NCBI RefSeq assembly: GCF_012933545.1
Contig: NZ_JAADJU010000009.1
Coordinates: forward strand, 1 to 64,000
Origin: Rouxiella aceris
Lineage (GTDB): Bacteria > Pseudomonadota > Gammaproteobacteria > Enterobacterales > Enterobacteriaceae
Direction of reading: 5' to 3'
Length of the DNA: 64,000 nt
Shown: positions 38,097-47,641 of the stretch, one piece after another
Layout: each line of letters starts with the position of its first letter
Position numbering within the stretch: the stretch's first letter is position 1
Notes under the pieces: generated by a model
Database searches by the model: none
What the model was told of the DNA's origin: nothing
The model's input: only the letters and a program-made list of their open reading frames with translations
Translations under genes and position numbers: made by a program

Positions 38097-39176
38097 ATGA
38101 AAGCGGCTACAGCAGTGATCGATCGCTGCGCTCTGCGTCATAATCTGCAATGCATCCGGCATGTGGCACCGCAAAGTCGGGTGGTGGCAGTCGTGAAGGC
38201 AAACGCTTATGGACACGGTCTGATTGAGGCCGCGCGCAGTTTACAAGATGCGGATTACTACGGCGTTGCCCGCCTGAGTGAGGCGCTGGCGCTGCGTGAA
38301 GGGGGGATCCTCAAGCCGATTTTGCTGTTGGAGGGGTTTTTCTCCGCCGATGAGTTACCGCTGCTGGTAGCCCATGGCCTGGAGACGGCGGTGCACAGCG
38401 AGGAACAGCTGGCGGCGTTGGAAAACGCACAACTTGCTGCCCCGCTTAAAGTGTGGATGAAGATTGATACCGGCATGCACCGCCTGGGCGTCTCTCCCGA
38501 GCATGCCGAGGCGTTTTACCAGCGTCTGTCGCAGTGTGCCAATGTGGTTCAGCCGGTCAATATGATGAGTCATTTTAGCCGTGCCGATGAACCCGAAAGC
38601 GATTACACCCTGCAACAGTTGGCCTGTTTTCAAAGGGTAGCCAATAACAAGCCGGGCTTGAAGTCAATTGCCGCCTCCGGTGGCACTCTGCTGTGGCCTG
38701 CTGCCCATCTGGATTTGGTGCGCCCGGGGATTATCCTCTATGGCGTATCACCTTTGGGCATGCCTGACGCCAGCCATTTTCACTGTCGCCCGGCGATGAC
38801 CCTGAGTTCAAGCCTGATCGCCGTTCGTCAGCACCGCGCCGGCGATCCGGTGGGATATGGCGGTACCTGGGTTAGCCCGCGCGATACTCTGTTGGGTGTA
38901 GTGGCTATCGGCTATGGTGACGGTTATCCTCGCAGCGCACCCACGGGGACGCCGGTAAGAGTGAATGGTCGCGAAGTGCCGATTGTCGGACGTGTGTCGA
39001 TGGATATGATTTCTGTCGATCTCGGCCCCGATGCGCAGGATTGCGTGGGTGACGAAGTGATCCTCTGGGGGGAGGGCTTGCCGGTAGAACGTATTGCCGA
39101 AGCGACCGGTATTAGTGCCTATGAATTGATCACCGGTTTGGCCGCACGGGTGGTTCGTCTTTATTGCGGCGAGTAA
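38097..39176 (+). CDS. alr: Alanine racemase, biosynthetic
   Basis: Alr makes D-alanine for peptidoglycan, using pyridoxal phosphate. The 359-aa protein has the PLP lysine Lys34 in [10 protein letters not shown] and the second catalytic residue, a tyrosine, in IGYGDGYPR. It has the E. coli length. It follows dnaB, as in E. coli, but tyrB does not come next: an 8.6-kb accessory block intervenes. Confidence 0.97.
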   Translation: MKAATAVIDRCALRHNLQCIRHVAPQSRVVAVVKANAYGHGLIEAARSLQDADYYGVARLSEALALREGGILKPILLLEGFFSADELPLLVAHGLETAVHSEEQLAALENAQLAAPLKVWMKIDTGMHRLGVSPEHAEAFYQRLSQCANVVQPVNMMSHFSRADEPESDYTLQQLACFQRVANNKPGLKSIAASGGTLLWPAAHLDLVRPGIILYGVSPLGMPDASHFHCRPAMTLSSSLIAVRQHRAGDPVGYGGTWVSPRDTLLGVVAIGYGDGYPRSAPTGTPVRVNGREVPIVGRVSMDMISVDLGPDAQDCVGDEVILWGEGLPVERIAEATGISAYELITGLAARVVRLYCGE

Positions 39177-39251
39177 TAACCAGCGGGGGCGAACCTGGCC
39201 CCCATTATTTATGCATAATGACCGTCATTAATATGCCAAAATAAATCAACA

Positions 39252-39310
39252 GCATCATTTTCGGGTTGCTGCCGTCACGGGTAATAACCTAATAACCGCC
39301 CGAATGATGC
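39252..39310. repeat. Large imperfect inverted repeat between alr and the luxR-type gene
   Basis: Arms gcatcatt..cgggtt and aac..cccgaatgatgc can pair to a long stem with about 30 nt in the loop. It sits between two convergent genes and may end both transcripts. No T run is present. Confidence 0.5.
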
Positions 39311-39327
39311 AATATAGCGGGGAACCC

Positions 39328-40020
39328 TCAGTGACTCAGAGAAGGAAAAGACCCTGAGTGTTCAAAGAAACTCTGCGGGACATAATTACCGATCTCTTTT
39401 TCATGACAATATTCGATAATACTCCGCCGGTTGCAAACTCCAGATTTTTTATAAATACTCTGGGTGATATTACAAATAGTTCTCGGTGATAAATGCAATT
39501 TTTGGGCAGTATCTATACTGGAAAATCCGTGTAGCACATAAAAAAGCACTTCCCATTCTCGGGTGGTGAACATATCTGATGGCGGGCTAAAAACCAGTGA
39601 GGTGGGCGTTTTTATTTTGCTTAAATGCGTTAGCGTAATATGCTCCACCGGCCTGCCATGGAAGATGGTTCCTCGTGATATTCCCGTTTTATCCAGCAAG
39701 GGATATTTATCAAAAAACCACGGTTGAAAATAGGTATGTCCCTCAAAAGGGTGTATTTCAACCGAGGTAATACGATCCTGCAACATTTCTACTTTTCGGT
39801 CATGCAGCTGAAACGCCGCCTGAAACTCGGCCGTGGGGGCAGGCAGTTCGCCATCCAGGCGACCCTCGACGCTGAAATGAGCGGGTAAGGCCAGCAATTT
39901 ATGATAGCGGGGGTTGGCATAGATAAATCGAGACAGATGATCTTTCGCTCCCCAAGGCTCTGCGCTGTCTTGCCAAAAAGATATTAATAACTTGAGTGAG
40001 TTAAAGAGACTGCTTTTCAT
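39328..40020 (-). CDS. LuxR-type transcriptional regulator with N-terminal PAS-like domain
   Basis: A 230-aa protein. The C-terminal HTH lies at about residues 150-210 (TTREWEVLFYVLHGFSSIDTAQKLHLSPRTICN), of the LuxR/GerE kind. The N-terminal 140 residues resemble a PAS sensor fold. There is no receiver domain. Its targets are unknown. Its start overlaps the end of the upstream HTH gene by 20 nt, so the two are co-transcribed and probably coupled. Confidence 0.8.
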   Translation of the reverse strand: MKSSLFNSLKLLISFWQDSAEPWGAKDHLSRFIYANPRYHKLLALPAHFSVEGRLDGELPAPTAEFQAAFQLHDRKVEMLQDRITSVEIHPFEGHTYFQPWFFDKYPLLDKTGISRGTIFHGRPVEHITLTHLSKIKTPTSLVFSPPSDMFTTREWEVLFYVLHGFSSIDTAQKLHLSPRTICNITQSIYKKSGVCNRRSIIEYCHEKEIGNYVPQSFFEHSGSFPSLSH

Positions 40021-40288
40021 TATATTTCCTTTTGAAGGCGCGGTTTTTTCTTATCGTGTTTCTAATTTTGGCATTTCCTCGTTCGTCAATAAATCGGCTA
40101 GGCCATATCTCCTGAGGAGAAAGGCCGATAGCTTCCGCGATGATGATTTCTCCTTTTGGCCATGGACGTATTAATGTGTTGGAGAGGGTGCTGGCCGAAA
40201 GTCCGTTTTCCCTGGATAACGCAGACAGGGAGCCTTTTACCTTTCGCACAGCGGCCAAGATATCTTGTCGATGCCAGTCTTTATTCAA
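40001..40288 (-). CDS. Ner/Nlp (SfsB)-type DNA-binding protein
   Basis: The core WHRQDILAAVRKVKGSLSAL followed by SRENGLSASTLSNTL is the helix-turn-helix of the Ner/Nlp/SfsB family, which includes phage Mu Ner and the enterobacterial SfsB activator. The start is uncertain, since no ATG is available. TTG at 40288 (M-NKDWHRQD, 95 aa) has AGGGAG upstream and is chosen; TTG at 40351 would give 116 aa. The 3' end overlaps the luxR-type gene. A phage-derived regulator recruited by the chromosome is a reasonable reading. Confidence 0.7.
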   Translation of the reverse strand: MNKDWHRQDILAAVRKVKGSLSALSRENGLSASTLSNTLIRPWPKGEIIIAEAIGLSPQEIWPSRFIDERGNAKIRNTIRKNRAFKRKYNEKQSL

Positions 40289-40594
40289 TCTTGATTTACT
40301 CCCTATTCTTTTATGCGAATAAATTATTGAATCTATTAAGTTGCTTGGCAATTTATTCGAACTTGTTCTGATTAATTTCCTGTATTACTTTAAGGCGAGC
40401 AATTTCAATTTCTTGATTTTTGTTGCGGAAGGTTTTAGGTATTAGATAACGATTTAATCATATCGTCCAGTTCATTATCTACTCTATATGACGCGAAAAA
40501 ATGTCATAGACGCGATGTTTCTGACTTAATGATCGGAATATACAACGATTTCCCCGCCAGCCGTTCTCCTCCGGCGAGGTAATCATTAAAGGAT
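40289..40594. other. Gene-free region upstream of the HTH pair
   Basis: About 300 nt of AT-rich DNA that should carry the promoter of the two regulators. A 7-bp hairpin, ccccgcc (40552-40558) / ggcgagg (40573-40579) with one G-U pair, lies 16 nt after the pheC-like gene and may be its terminator, although no T run follows. Confidence 0.4.
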
Positions 40595-41386
40595 TTAATT
40601 ATCGTTTTTCGCCGTCGCCAACCATTGGCTGACAATCTGCTGATAATCGCCCTTGGCTTTGCTTAAATGCAGCCACTGATCGACATACATTTTCCAGCTA
40701 ATATCATCTTTAGGTAACAGATAGGCCTTTTCACCGTATTGCAGCGGTTTTTTCACGTTAACGGCGCAAAGTTTGGGGAAACGTTTCTGCTGGAACTGTG
40801 CCTCTGAGGCATCGGTGATCATCACATCGGCCTTGTTATCCAGCAACTGCTGGAAAATGGTGACGTTATCGTGAAACAGCTCCAGATGGGCATTGGGCAG
40901 ATAAGCACGAGCAAAGGCTTCGTTGGTGCCGCCAACGGGTTCGATCAAACGAACGCCGGGCTGGTTAAGCTGGGCGATGGTCTGATACTTATGCACGTCT
41001 TCACAGCGTACAAAGGGAATTTTGCCATCTTGTGCCAACACATCGGCAAACCAGGCTTTTTGCTGGCGTGCCAGCGTGACTGAAACCCCGCCCATGGCAA
41101 TATCACATTTGTTGGACGTCATATCTTGCATCATGGTTTTCCAACTGGTTTTTACCCAGTTCACCTTGACGCCGAGGCTGGCTGCCAGCGATTGCGCCAT
41201 GGCAATATCAATCCCTTCATATTGACCATCGGGGCGCAAATAGCTGTAAGGTTTGTAATCGCCGGTGGTGCAGACATTAAGCGATCCTTTCTGCAGCACG
41301 CGATCAAGATGGGAAGAGGTGCCTTCGGCCTGAGCCGTGGCGGTACCTGCGGCCAGCAGGGTGAGAAACAGCAGCGTTTTTTTCAT
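40595..41386 (-). CDS. pheC: Periplasmic cyclohexadienyl dehydratase (PheC-like), solute-binding-protein fold
   Basis: A 263-aa protein with a Sec signal peptide (cleavage likely after AQA, residue 20) and a family 3 solute-binding fold. It resembles Pseudomonas PheC closely in memory-based comparison: LDRVLQKGSLNV, CTTGDYKPYSY, PVGGTNEAFAR, NVTIFQQLLDNKADVMITDA, then EKAYLLP and YVDQWLH. The glutamate equivalent to the catalytic acid of PheC is present in TDASEAQ. PheC converts prephenate or arogenate to phenylpyruvate or phenylalanine in the periplasm. No transporter genes adjoin it, which favours an enzyme over a binding protein. An Lrp-type regulator is divergent. A plain amino-acid binding protein is the alternative. 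Confidence 0.65.
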   Translation of the reverse strand: MKKTLLFLTLLAAGTATAQAEGTSSHLDRVLQKGSLNVCTTGDYKPYSYLRPDGQYEGIDIAMAQSLAASLGVKVNWVKTSWKTMMQDMTSNKCDIAMGGVSVTLARQQKAWFADVLAQDGKIPFVRCEDVHKYQTIAQLNQPGVRLIEPVGGTNEAFARAYLPNAHLELFHDNVTIFQQLLDNKADVMITDASEAQFQQKRFPKLCAVNVKKPLQYGEKAYLLPKDDISWKMYVDQWLHLSKAKGDYQQIVSQWLATAKNDN

Positions 41387-41691
41387 GACATTTCCTTGTT
41401 GACGACGACGCTATGCAAGAGAGCATAAACAAGCTCGCAGGCAATGATTTACACCTTGCTAAAATAATGAACGCAAGTATAAGAAAAAAAAGCCGATAAG
41501 TAATGGTCAGGCAGTGTTAATCGTGCAGTGGACAAGTATCTGGCGGCATTTGCCAGCTCAGGCATAAATGGTCGGTTCAATGAATAAAAAACTGATAGTC
41601 TGTGAGTCAGGGAAGACCCGGGGGAATAACGCTTTGCCCCCTGGCAGGCAATTCCCTGTTGGTTAAAAAATAATAAAACGGGTAAGCAGCT
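41387..41691. other. Divergent promoter region pheC/lrp-type gene
   Basis: About 305 nt between divergently transcribed genes. AT-rich stretches suit promoters and Lrp-family binding, but no specific operator was recognised. Confidence 0.4.
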
Positions 41692-42159
41692 ATGTATAGC
41701 ATTGATGATTATGACTTGAAAATCTTGACCTTATTGCAAGCCAATGGTCGTTTAACCAACCAGGAACTCAGTGAGATTGTGGGTTTATCTGCGTCGCAGT
41801 GTTCACGCAGAAGAATTAGCCTGGAGCAGCAGCAAATGATCCTCGGCTATCACGCCAGACTGGCACCAGAAGCGCTGGGTTTGGGGATGATAGGGTTGAT
41901 AGAGGTTAGGTTAATCAATCACTTGCCTGAGTATGTCGCCAGCTTTAACCAGATGCTGGAAGAAGTGGATGCCATTATCGATGCCTATAAAACCACGGGC
42001 GATGCCGACTATTTATTAAAAGTGGCGGTGGCCGATCTGGCCGGATTAAGTGCGCTTATCAGCCATATTCTTTCTGTGCATAAAAGTGTTGCCCATGTAA
42101 AAACCTCGGTGGTGCTTAATCGTATCAAAGAAAATGGCTTATTAACGTTGCCGGATTAA
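41692..42159 (+). CDS. Lrp/AsnC-family transcriptional regulator
   Basis: A 155-aa protein with an N-terminal HTH (LTNQELSEIVGLSASQCSRRRISLE) and a C-terminal RAM/ACT-like effector domain with the TTGDADYLLKVAVADLAG motif of amino-acid-sensing Lrp relatives. It is divergent from the pheC-like gene and probably controls it in response to an aromatic amino acid. It is not Lrp itself, whose sequence differs clearly. Confidence 0.85.
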   Translation: MYSIDDYDLKILTLLQANGRLTNQELSEIVGLSASQCSRRRISLEQQQMILGYHARLAPEALGLGMIGLIEVRLINHLPEYVASFNQMLEEVDAIIDAYKTTGDADYLLKVAVADLAGLSALISHILSVHKSVAHVKTSVVLNRIKENGLLTLPD

Positions 42160-42187
42160 GCCCTATCGCAGGCGTCATCGCCGTGAA

Positions 42188-42215
42188 CCAGATTGGTGCG
42201 CTTTCACCAATCTGG
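42188..42215 (+). terminator. Hairpin after the Lrp-type gene
   Basis: Perfect 11-bp stem ccagattggtg / caccaatctgg with a 6-nt loop, 28 nt after the stop. The T tract is missing, so the terminator call is moderate. Confidence 0.55.
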
Positions 42216-42429
42216 TGCATAAAAACTGTATTTAATGCGTGAAGTAACTTAAATATTGTCGCTTATTGCGTGAGTTGCGTATTTTATTACGCTTTAATGA
42301 ATAAAATGCGCAAAAGCCATTGCCTTATTTATCTCTGTCGTTAATTATCTTTTAAAGTTAACTCGCTTCAGCAGGCCCATCTCGGCCTGTGGGGTATTTT
42401 TTTGATTTTTTAAGGCAACAGGTATTTTT

Positions 42430-43050
42430 ATGGATAACAGCGATAACATTGCGCCGCCGCGTATTGCCCACACCTGGGTGGAAGACGTGTTGGCTATTGT
42501 GATGGGGACTCTGATGGTCTCTTTTGGCGTGATAATGTTGCGTCAGGTTGGCGCGTTGACCGGCAGTACCGCGGGCCTGGCTTTTCTGGTGCACTATCTG
42601 ACCCATTTCTCTTTTGGCGCGGTATTTTTTACGATCAATTTACCTTTTTACTATTTGTCTATCCGCCGTATGGGCTGGGCTTTTACCCTCAAAACCTTTA
42701 GCGCCGTGGCGCTGGTCTCGGTCTTTACCAGCCTGCATCCGCTGTTTGCACATTTTGACCACCTGGAACCCTTCTACGCGGTACTCTTTGGCAATGTCAT
42801 TATGGGCATGGGCTTTATTGTGTTGTTCCGCCATAAGGCCAGTCTCGGGGGCATGAATATTCTGGCGTTGTATTTACAGGATAAATACGGCATCCGCGCC
42901 GGAAAACTGCAGATGGCCGTCGATTTTGTGATTGTGCTGGCCTCGCTGTTTGTCGTCAGTCTGCCGATGCTGATCGCCTCGATAATGGGGGCCTTTGTGC
43001 TTAATCTGATCATTGCCATGAACCACCGTCCGGGGCGCTACCTGGTGTAA
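42430..43050 (+). CDS. YitT-family inner membrane protein
   Basis: A 206-aa protein with about five or six hydrophobic segments. The YitT (DUF161) signature is seen in QVGALTGSTAGLAFLVHY and in FRHKASLGGMNILALYLQDKYGIRAGKLQM. Family function is unknown; transport is assumed. It stands alone between the Lrp-type gene and a convergent AraC-type gene. Confidence 0.85.
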   Translation: MDNSDNIAPPRIAHTWVEDVLAIVMGTLMVSFGVIMLRQVGALTGSTAGLAFLVHYLTHFSFGAVFFTINLPFYYLSIRRMGWAFTLKTFSAVALVSVFTSLHPLFAHFDHLEPFYAVLFGNVIMGMGFIVLFRHKASLGGMNILALYLQDKYGIRAGKLQMAVDFVIVLASLFVVSLPMLIASIMGAFVLNLIIAMNHRPGRYLV

Positions 43051-43056
43051 CGCGCT

Positions 43057-43872
43057 TTAATCGGAATTGATATGTTCGCGGCAGTAAAGTTTTTTGTAGG
43101 CGGCGGGGGTCAAGCCGAGGGTTTTTCTGAAGATACGGCGAAAATAGGCGACATCGTTAAAACCGGTGCGCATGGCGATCTCGGCAACGCTGTCGCTGGC
43201 GGTCAACAGCAATTTTTCTGCGGCACTGACCCGCTGTTTATGCAGTGCTTCCGTCAGGGTCATCTGAAAGGTCAGGCGAAATACCCGCCCAAGATAGTCG
43301 GCATTGCAATGCAGGCGCGTGGCCAACTCTCTGGCTGCCAGCGGCTGATGATAGTGGGTCAAAATCATTTGCCGCGCTTTATAGGCTAACGCCACCCCTG
43401 CGCCTTTTGGCTCAATGTTATCGGGCCAGGCGCGGGCAACCTCTTGCAATAACAACAGTAACAGCAATTCCTGCGCCTGATTTCCATTGCCACGCTCCTG
43501 CTCATGCAGGAATAACCGGAAGAGGGTGATTAGTTTATCCACTTCTCTTATTTTACAGTGTTGTGGAATATTGAGCTGTAAACAGGGATCTTTTTGCTGT
43601 TGTGGTAAAATATCGAAGTGCAGCCAATAAAATTTTAATTCCGGATCAAAATTCTCCAGCCCTTTATGTTCCCGCCCGGGAAATAAAAGCAAACTTTCCC
43701 CCTGATTTAATTTGAAATCTTTATTTCCTTCGCGCAGCGCCAGCGTTCCCTGTAGCACAAAAATCAGTTCATGGGAGCTGAGAGTACGTGTCGGATGCGT
43801 TCCTATCCCGCGAGAAATAAACAGGCCGCCATTTTGTACTTTTACCGGGTAGTTAACGGATATTTTTAGCAT
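43057..43872 (-). CDS. AraC-family transcriptional regulator
   Basis: A 271-aa protein with an N-terminal cupin-like sugar-binding domain (LALREGNKDFKLNQGESLLLFPGREH) and two C-terminal HTH motifs. The second reads VAEIAMRTGFNDVAYFRRIF, the classic AraC signature. It is divergent from the symporter and GH127 genes and most likely activates them in response to an arabinose-containing sugar. Confidence 0.88.
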   Translation of the reverse strand: MLKISVNYPVKVQNGGLFISRGIGTHPTRTLSSHELIFVLQGTLALREGNKDFKLNQGESLLLFPGREHKGLENFDPELKFYWLHFDILPQQQKDPCLQLNIPQHCKIREVDKLITLFRLFLHEQERGNGNQAQELLLLLLLQEVARAWPDNIEPKGAGVALAYKARQMILTHYHQPLAARELATRLHCNADYLGRVFRLTFQMTLTEALHKQRVSAAEKLLLTASDSVAEIAMRTGFNDVAYFRRIFRKTLGLTPAAYKKLYCREHINSD

Positions 43873-44155
43873 TTTTACTCACTAAAATAACGAGTTATCA
43901 TCTATTTTAGCATGGCTTTTTGCGGTGATTTCAACTGCCGCCGGAGAATTTGATCCGCTTCACAGTTTAATATTTAGGTCGGAATCGTGCCGTTTAACTA
44001 CTCAACTCACCCCTTGTTGCTCCATCGGGCTTATGCCAAATTAAATTCAGGCCTGATAAAGATATTCTTAATCTGAGGTGGTGATTATTTCATTGGCTCA
44101 GAACTCACCTTTCTTATTGCTTATTTACTGTTTAAATAAAGCGAGGAAAATACCC

Positions 44156-45565
44156 ATGCCAACCGTTTCGATTGATACTGGCCATGTTCCAGTCAAAGAA
44201 GATGGCAGCGAAATTGCCGTCGGTAATCATTTATCTGTCAGTGAAAAAATAGGTTACGGTTTGGGTGATGCAGGCGGGACTATTATTACCTGCCTGATTG
44301 CCAACTTTCTTACCTTTTTTTATACCGATATCTTTGGCCTGACCCCGGCCATTGTCGGCACCCTGTTTATTACTCTGCGGGTGATTGATGCGGTCTCGGA
44401 TCCGCTGATGGGCATCCTCGCTGACCGGACACAAAGTCGCTGGGGCCGTTTTCGTCCGTGGCAGCTATGGATCGCTCTGCCGATTGGCGTGGTCGGATTT
44501 CTGACCTTTAGCGTGCCGGGTTTTGGGGGCGATGCCAAAATTGCCTACGCATTTTTTACCTATTTTCTGCTGTCTATTTCCTACACCGCCATCAACGTGC
44601 CTTATTGCGCGATGATCAACACCATGACCACCGACCATCGGGAAGTTATGTCCTGTCAGGCCTGGCGCTTTGTGTTGTGCGGTGTCGCCGGATTTATGGT
44701 GTCGGTGGGATTACCCTGGTTAGTGCAACTGCTGGGCAAAGGCAATCTGGTGGTGGGCTATCAGCAGGGCGTCGGTTTGCTTTGTGTGGTGGCGGTGGTG
44801 ATGTTTCTTTGGTGTTTTTTCACCGTGCGCGAACGTTTGCCCCTGGCGCTGCTCGGCCAGTTCAGTATTCGTCAGCATATTCGCGGCATGCTGAAAAACG
44901 ATCAATTGCTGCTGGTATTGCTGATGTCATTCCTGCTGATCAATGTCTTTAACTTGCGCGGCGGTGGTTATATGTACTTTATCACCTATGTGCTGAAAGG
45001 CGGTGCCGGCTATGCCTCGCTGTTTTTTGGCATGGTGACGCTGGCATCCATTTTGGGGGCGGTGATTGTTAACCAACTGACCAAATTTATTGATAGCGTC
45101 CGCCTCTATCTGCTGACCAATCTGCTGTTGGCGGTGTTCTCCTTGTCGCTGTGGTTTGTCCCGGTGGGTGAACAATGGCAGTCCCTGTGGCTGGGCATTA
45201 TTTTTGTCCATTGCGTGATCCTTGGTTTTACCTTGCCGTTGCACTTCTCCCTGATGGCGTTTGCTGATGACTACGGTCATTGGAAAAACGGTATTCGTTC
45301 ATCGGGCATGAACTTCGCTTTCAATCTGTTTTTTATCAAGCTGGCCTGGGCATCCAGTGCCGGGATCATCAGCATCGTATTTATTGTGGTGGCCTATCAC
45401 GCCGGGGCGGCAAACCAGACCCCTGCGTCGCTAACCGGCATCACCCTGCTGGAAACCCTGCTGCCGGCGGTGCTGCATCTGCTGCTCGCCTTTACCCTTC
45501 GCTTTTGCAAGCTCGACAATCGCCTGCTGATAAGAATGTCGACTGAATTAGCCAGTAAAATTTGA
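44156..45565 (+). CDS. GPH-family sugar:cation symporter
   Basis: A 469-aa major facilitator of the glycoside-pentoside-hexuronide:cation symporter type with about twelve transmembrane segments. It has the family marks [33 protein letters not shown] and [14 protein letters not shown]. The frame opens at 44078. MPTVSIDTG at 44156 is preceded by GAGGAAA and leads into the usual N-terminus. With the GH127 gene 28 nt downstream it should import beta-L-arabinofuranosyl oligosaccharides. Confidence 0.88.
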   Translation: MPTVSIDTGHVPVKEDGSEIAVGNHLSVSEKIGYGLGDAGGTIITCLIANFLTFFYTDIFGLTPAIVGTLFITLRVIDAVSDPLMGILADRTQSRWGRFRPWQLWIALPIGVVGFLTFSVPGFGGDAKIAYAFFTYFLLSISYTAINVPYCAMINTMTTDHREVMSCQAWRFVLCGVAGFMVSVGLPWLVQLLGKGNLVVGYQQGVGLLCVVAVVMFLWCFFTVRERLPLALLGQFSIRQHIRGMLKNDQLLLVLLMSFLLINVFNLRGGGYMYFITYVLKGGAGYASLFFGMVTLASILGAVIVNQLTKFIDSVRLYLLTNLLLAVFSLSLWFVPVGEQWQSLWLGIIFVHCVILGFTLPLHFSLMAFADDYGHWKNGIRSSGMNFAFNLFFIKLAWASSAGIISIVFIVVAYHAGAANQTPASLTGITLLETLLPAVLHLLLAFTLRFCKLDNRLLIRMSTELASKI

Positions 45566-45593
45566 TTTTTTAACCTTATTATCAGGAGGTTGT

Positions 45594-47570
45594 ATGCCAT
45601 TTTCTCCCGTGGAACAGCTTGAAGTCCCGTTACAAAAGGTCAATATCACCGATGCGTTCTGGCTGGAATATCAGCGGCTGGTCAAGGATGTTGTCGTGCC
45701 CTATCAGTGGCTGGCGCTTAACGATGAAGTGGCGGACGCCGAGCCTAGTCATGCCATTGAAAACTTTCGTATCGCCGCTGGTCGCAGCGACGGTGAATTT
45801 TATGGCATGGTCTTTCAGGATAGCGACGTGGCCAAATGGCTGGAAGCCGTTGGCTATTTGCTGGCCAAATCTGCCGATCCGGCGTTGGAAAAAACCGCCG
45901 ATGAGGTGATTGAGCTTATCGGCGAAGTGCAACAGCCTGACGGTTATCTCAATACCTATTTTACGGTTAAAGAGCCGCAACAGCGTTGGAGCAATCTGGC
46001 GGAATGCCACGAATTATATTGCGCGGGCCACCTGATCGAAGCCGGTGTCGCCTATGCGCAAGCCACGGGCAAAACCCGCCTGTTGGAGATTGTCTGTAAA
46101 CTGGCCGATCATATTGCCCGGGTGTTTGGGCCAGGCGAGCAGCAACTGCACGGTTATCCGGGGCATCCTGAGGTGGAGCTGGCATTGATGCGCTTATATG
46201 AAGCCACCGGTGAACGTCGTTATCTCGAACTGACGCGTTACTTCGTTGAGCAGCGTGGAACGCAGCCCCATTTTTACGATATCGAATATGAAAAACGCGG
46301 CAAAACCTCGCACTGGAACACCTACGGCCCGGCGTGGATGGTGAAAGACAAAGCCTACAGCCAGGCCCATTTGCCGATTGCGCTACAGCAAACCGCCATC
46401 GGCCATGCGGTGCGTTTTGTGTATCTCTATGCCGGTGTCGCTCATCTGGCGCGATTGAGCCAGGATCAGGAAAAACGCGATATCTGCCAGCGGCTGTGGC
46501 AAAACATGACCCAGCGGCAGATGTATATTACCGGCTCTATTGGTTCGCAAAGCAGTGGCGAAGCCTTTAGCAGCGATTACGATTTGCCTAACGATACCGC
46601 GTATACCGAAACCTGCGCCTCGATCGGCTTGATGATGTTCGCCAACCGGATGTTGCAAATGGGTGCCGACAGCCAGTATGCCGATGTGATGGAGCGGGCG
46701 TTATATAATACAGTGCTGGCAGGGATGGCGCTGGATGGTAAACACTTTTTTTATGTTAATCCGCTGGAAGTCCATCCGGTCTCTATACCGTTTAATCATC
46801 TCTACGATCATGTTAAACCGGTACGTCAGCGCTGGTTCGGTTGTGCCTGCTGTCCGCCGAATATTGCCCGTCTGCTGGCTTCGCTGGGTCACTATATTTA
46901 TACCCAACGCCCGGAAGGGATTGATATCAATCTCTATATTGGCAGTGATGCCGAAATCCAAATTGGCGAGCAAAGGCTGCACCTCCGACAGTCGGGCGGC
47001 TATCCGTGGCAGGATCGCGTGTTGATTGAAATTGACTGTGACTGCCCGCTGGCGGCGACCATTGCGCTGCGTTTACCGGACTGGTGTGCCGATCCCCAGA
47101 TCTCGCTAAACGGCACTCCTCTACAGGTCGCTCCTCAGGTTCAGCGCGGCTATTTACGACTGACGCGGCAATGGTGCAGCGGCGATCGCCTGGAACTGAC
47201 GCTGCCGATGCCGATCACCCGGGTGAAAGGTAATCCACTATTGCGCCATGTGGCCGGAAAAGTCGCCATTCAGCGCGGTCCGTTGGTCTATTGTCTGGAA
47301 CAGGCTGACAATGGTTCCGAGTTGCATAACCTGCAATTACCGGCAGATGCGCCATTCAGTTTGCTGGCCGGGAAGGGGATGCTAAGCGGTAAAACCTTGC
47401 TGCAAGCCTCTGGTTTACGGATCAGTGCCAGCGATGCCGCGCAGCAGCCGTTATATCGCTTTAATCCAGCCCCGGCCGAAATGCAGCCACAAACCCTGAC
47501 TTTTGTGCCCTATTTTACCTGGGCCAATCGCGGCGAAGGGGAAATGCGCGTCTGGGTGGACGAAAAATAA
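45594..47570 (+). CDS. Beta-L-arabinofuranosidase (glycoside hydrolase family 127)
   Basis: A 658-aa cytoplasmic enzyme, the length of HypBA1-type GH127 enzymes. The zinc/cysteine catalytic set is present: Glu339 and Cys341 in YTETCASIG, and Cys419-Cys420 in CACCPPN, one of which is the nucleophile in the family. No signal peptide is seen, so it acts on sugar brought in by the symporter encoded just upstream. AGGAGG precedes the ATG. Substrates are probably beta-L-arabinofuranosyl disaccharides from plant hydroxyproline-rich glycoproteins. Confidence 0.9.
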   Translation: MPFSPVEQLEVPLQKVNITDAFWLEYQRLVKDVVVPYQWLALNDEVADAEPSHAIENFRIAAGRSDGEFYGMVFQDSDVAKWLEAVGYLLAKSADPALEKTADEVIELIGEVQQPDGYLNTYFTVKEPQQRWSNLAECHELYCAGHLIEAGVAYAQATGKTRLLEIVCKLADHIARVFGPGEQQLHGYPGHPEVELALMRLYEATGERRYLELTRYFVEQRGTQPHFYDIEYEKRGKTSHWNTYGPAWMVKDKAYSQAHLPIALQQTAIGHAVRFVYLYAGVAHLARLSQDQEKRDICQRLWQNMTQRQMYITGSIGSQSSGEAFSSDYDLPNDTAYTETCASIGLMMFANRMLQMGADSQYADVMERALYNTVLAGMALDGKHFFYVNPLEVHPVSIPFNHLYDHVKPVRQRWFGCACCPPNIARLLASLGHYIYTQRPEGIDINLYIGSDAEIQIGEQRLHLRQSGGYPWQDRVLIEIDCDCPLAATIALRLPDWCADPQISLNGTPLQVAPQVQRGYLRLTRQWCSGDRLELTLPMPITRVKGNPLLRHVAGKVAIQRGPLVYCLEQADNGSELHNLQLPADAPFSLLAGKGMLSGKTLLQASGLRISASDAAQQPLYRFNPAPAEMQPQTLTFVPYFTWANRGEGEMRVWVDEK

Positions 47571-47610
47571 CGGTGAGGGCTTTTTTTCTCTGCCGCGGCA
47601 CCAGGATTTT

Positions 47611-47641
47611 ACAGCACATTTTAGCAACATAAATGTGCTGT
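47611..47641. repeat. 11-bp perfect inverted repeat upstream of tyrB
   Basis: acagcacattt (47611-47621) / aaatgtgctgt (47631-47641) with a 9-nt spacer. It could be the GH127 operon terminator, though no T run follows, or an operator for tyrB. It does not match the TyrR box TGTAAA-N6-TTTACA well. Confidence 0.6.
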
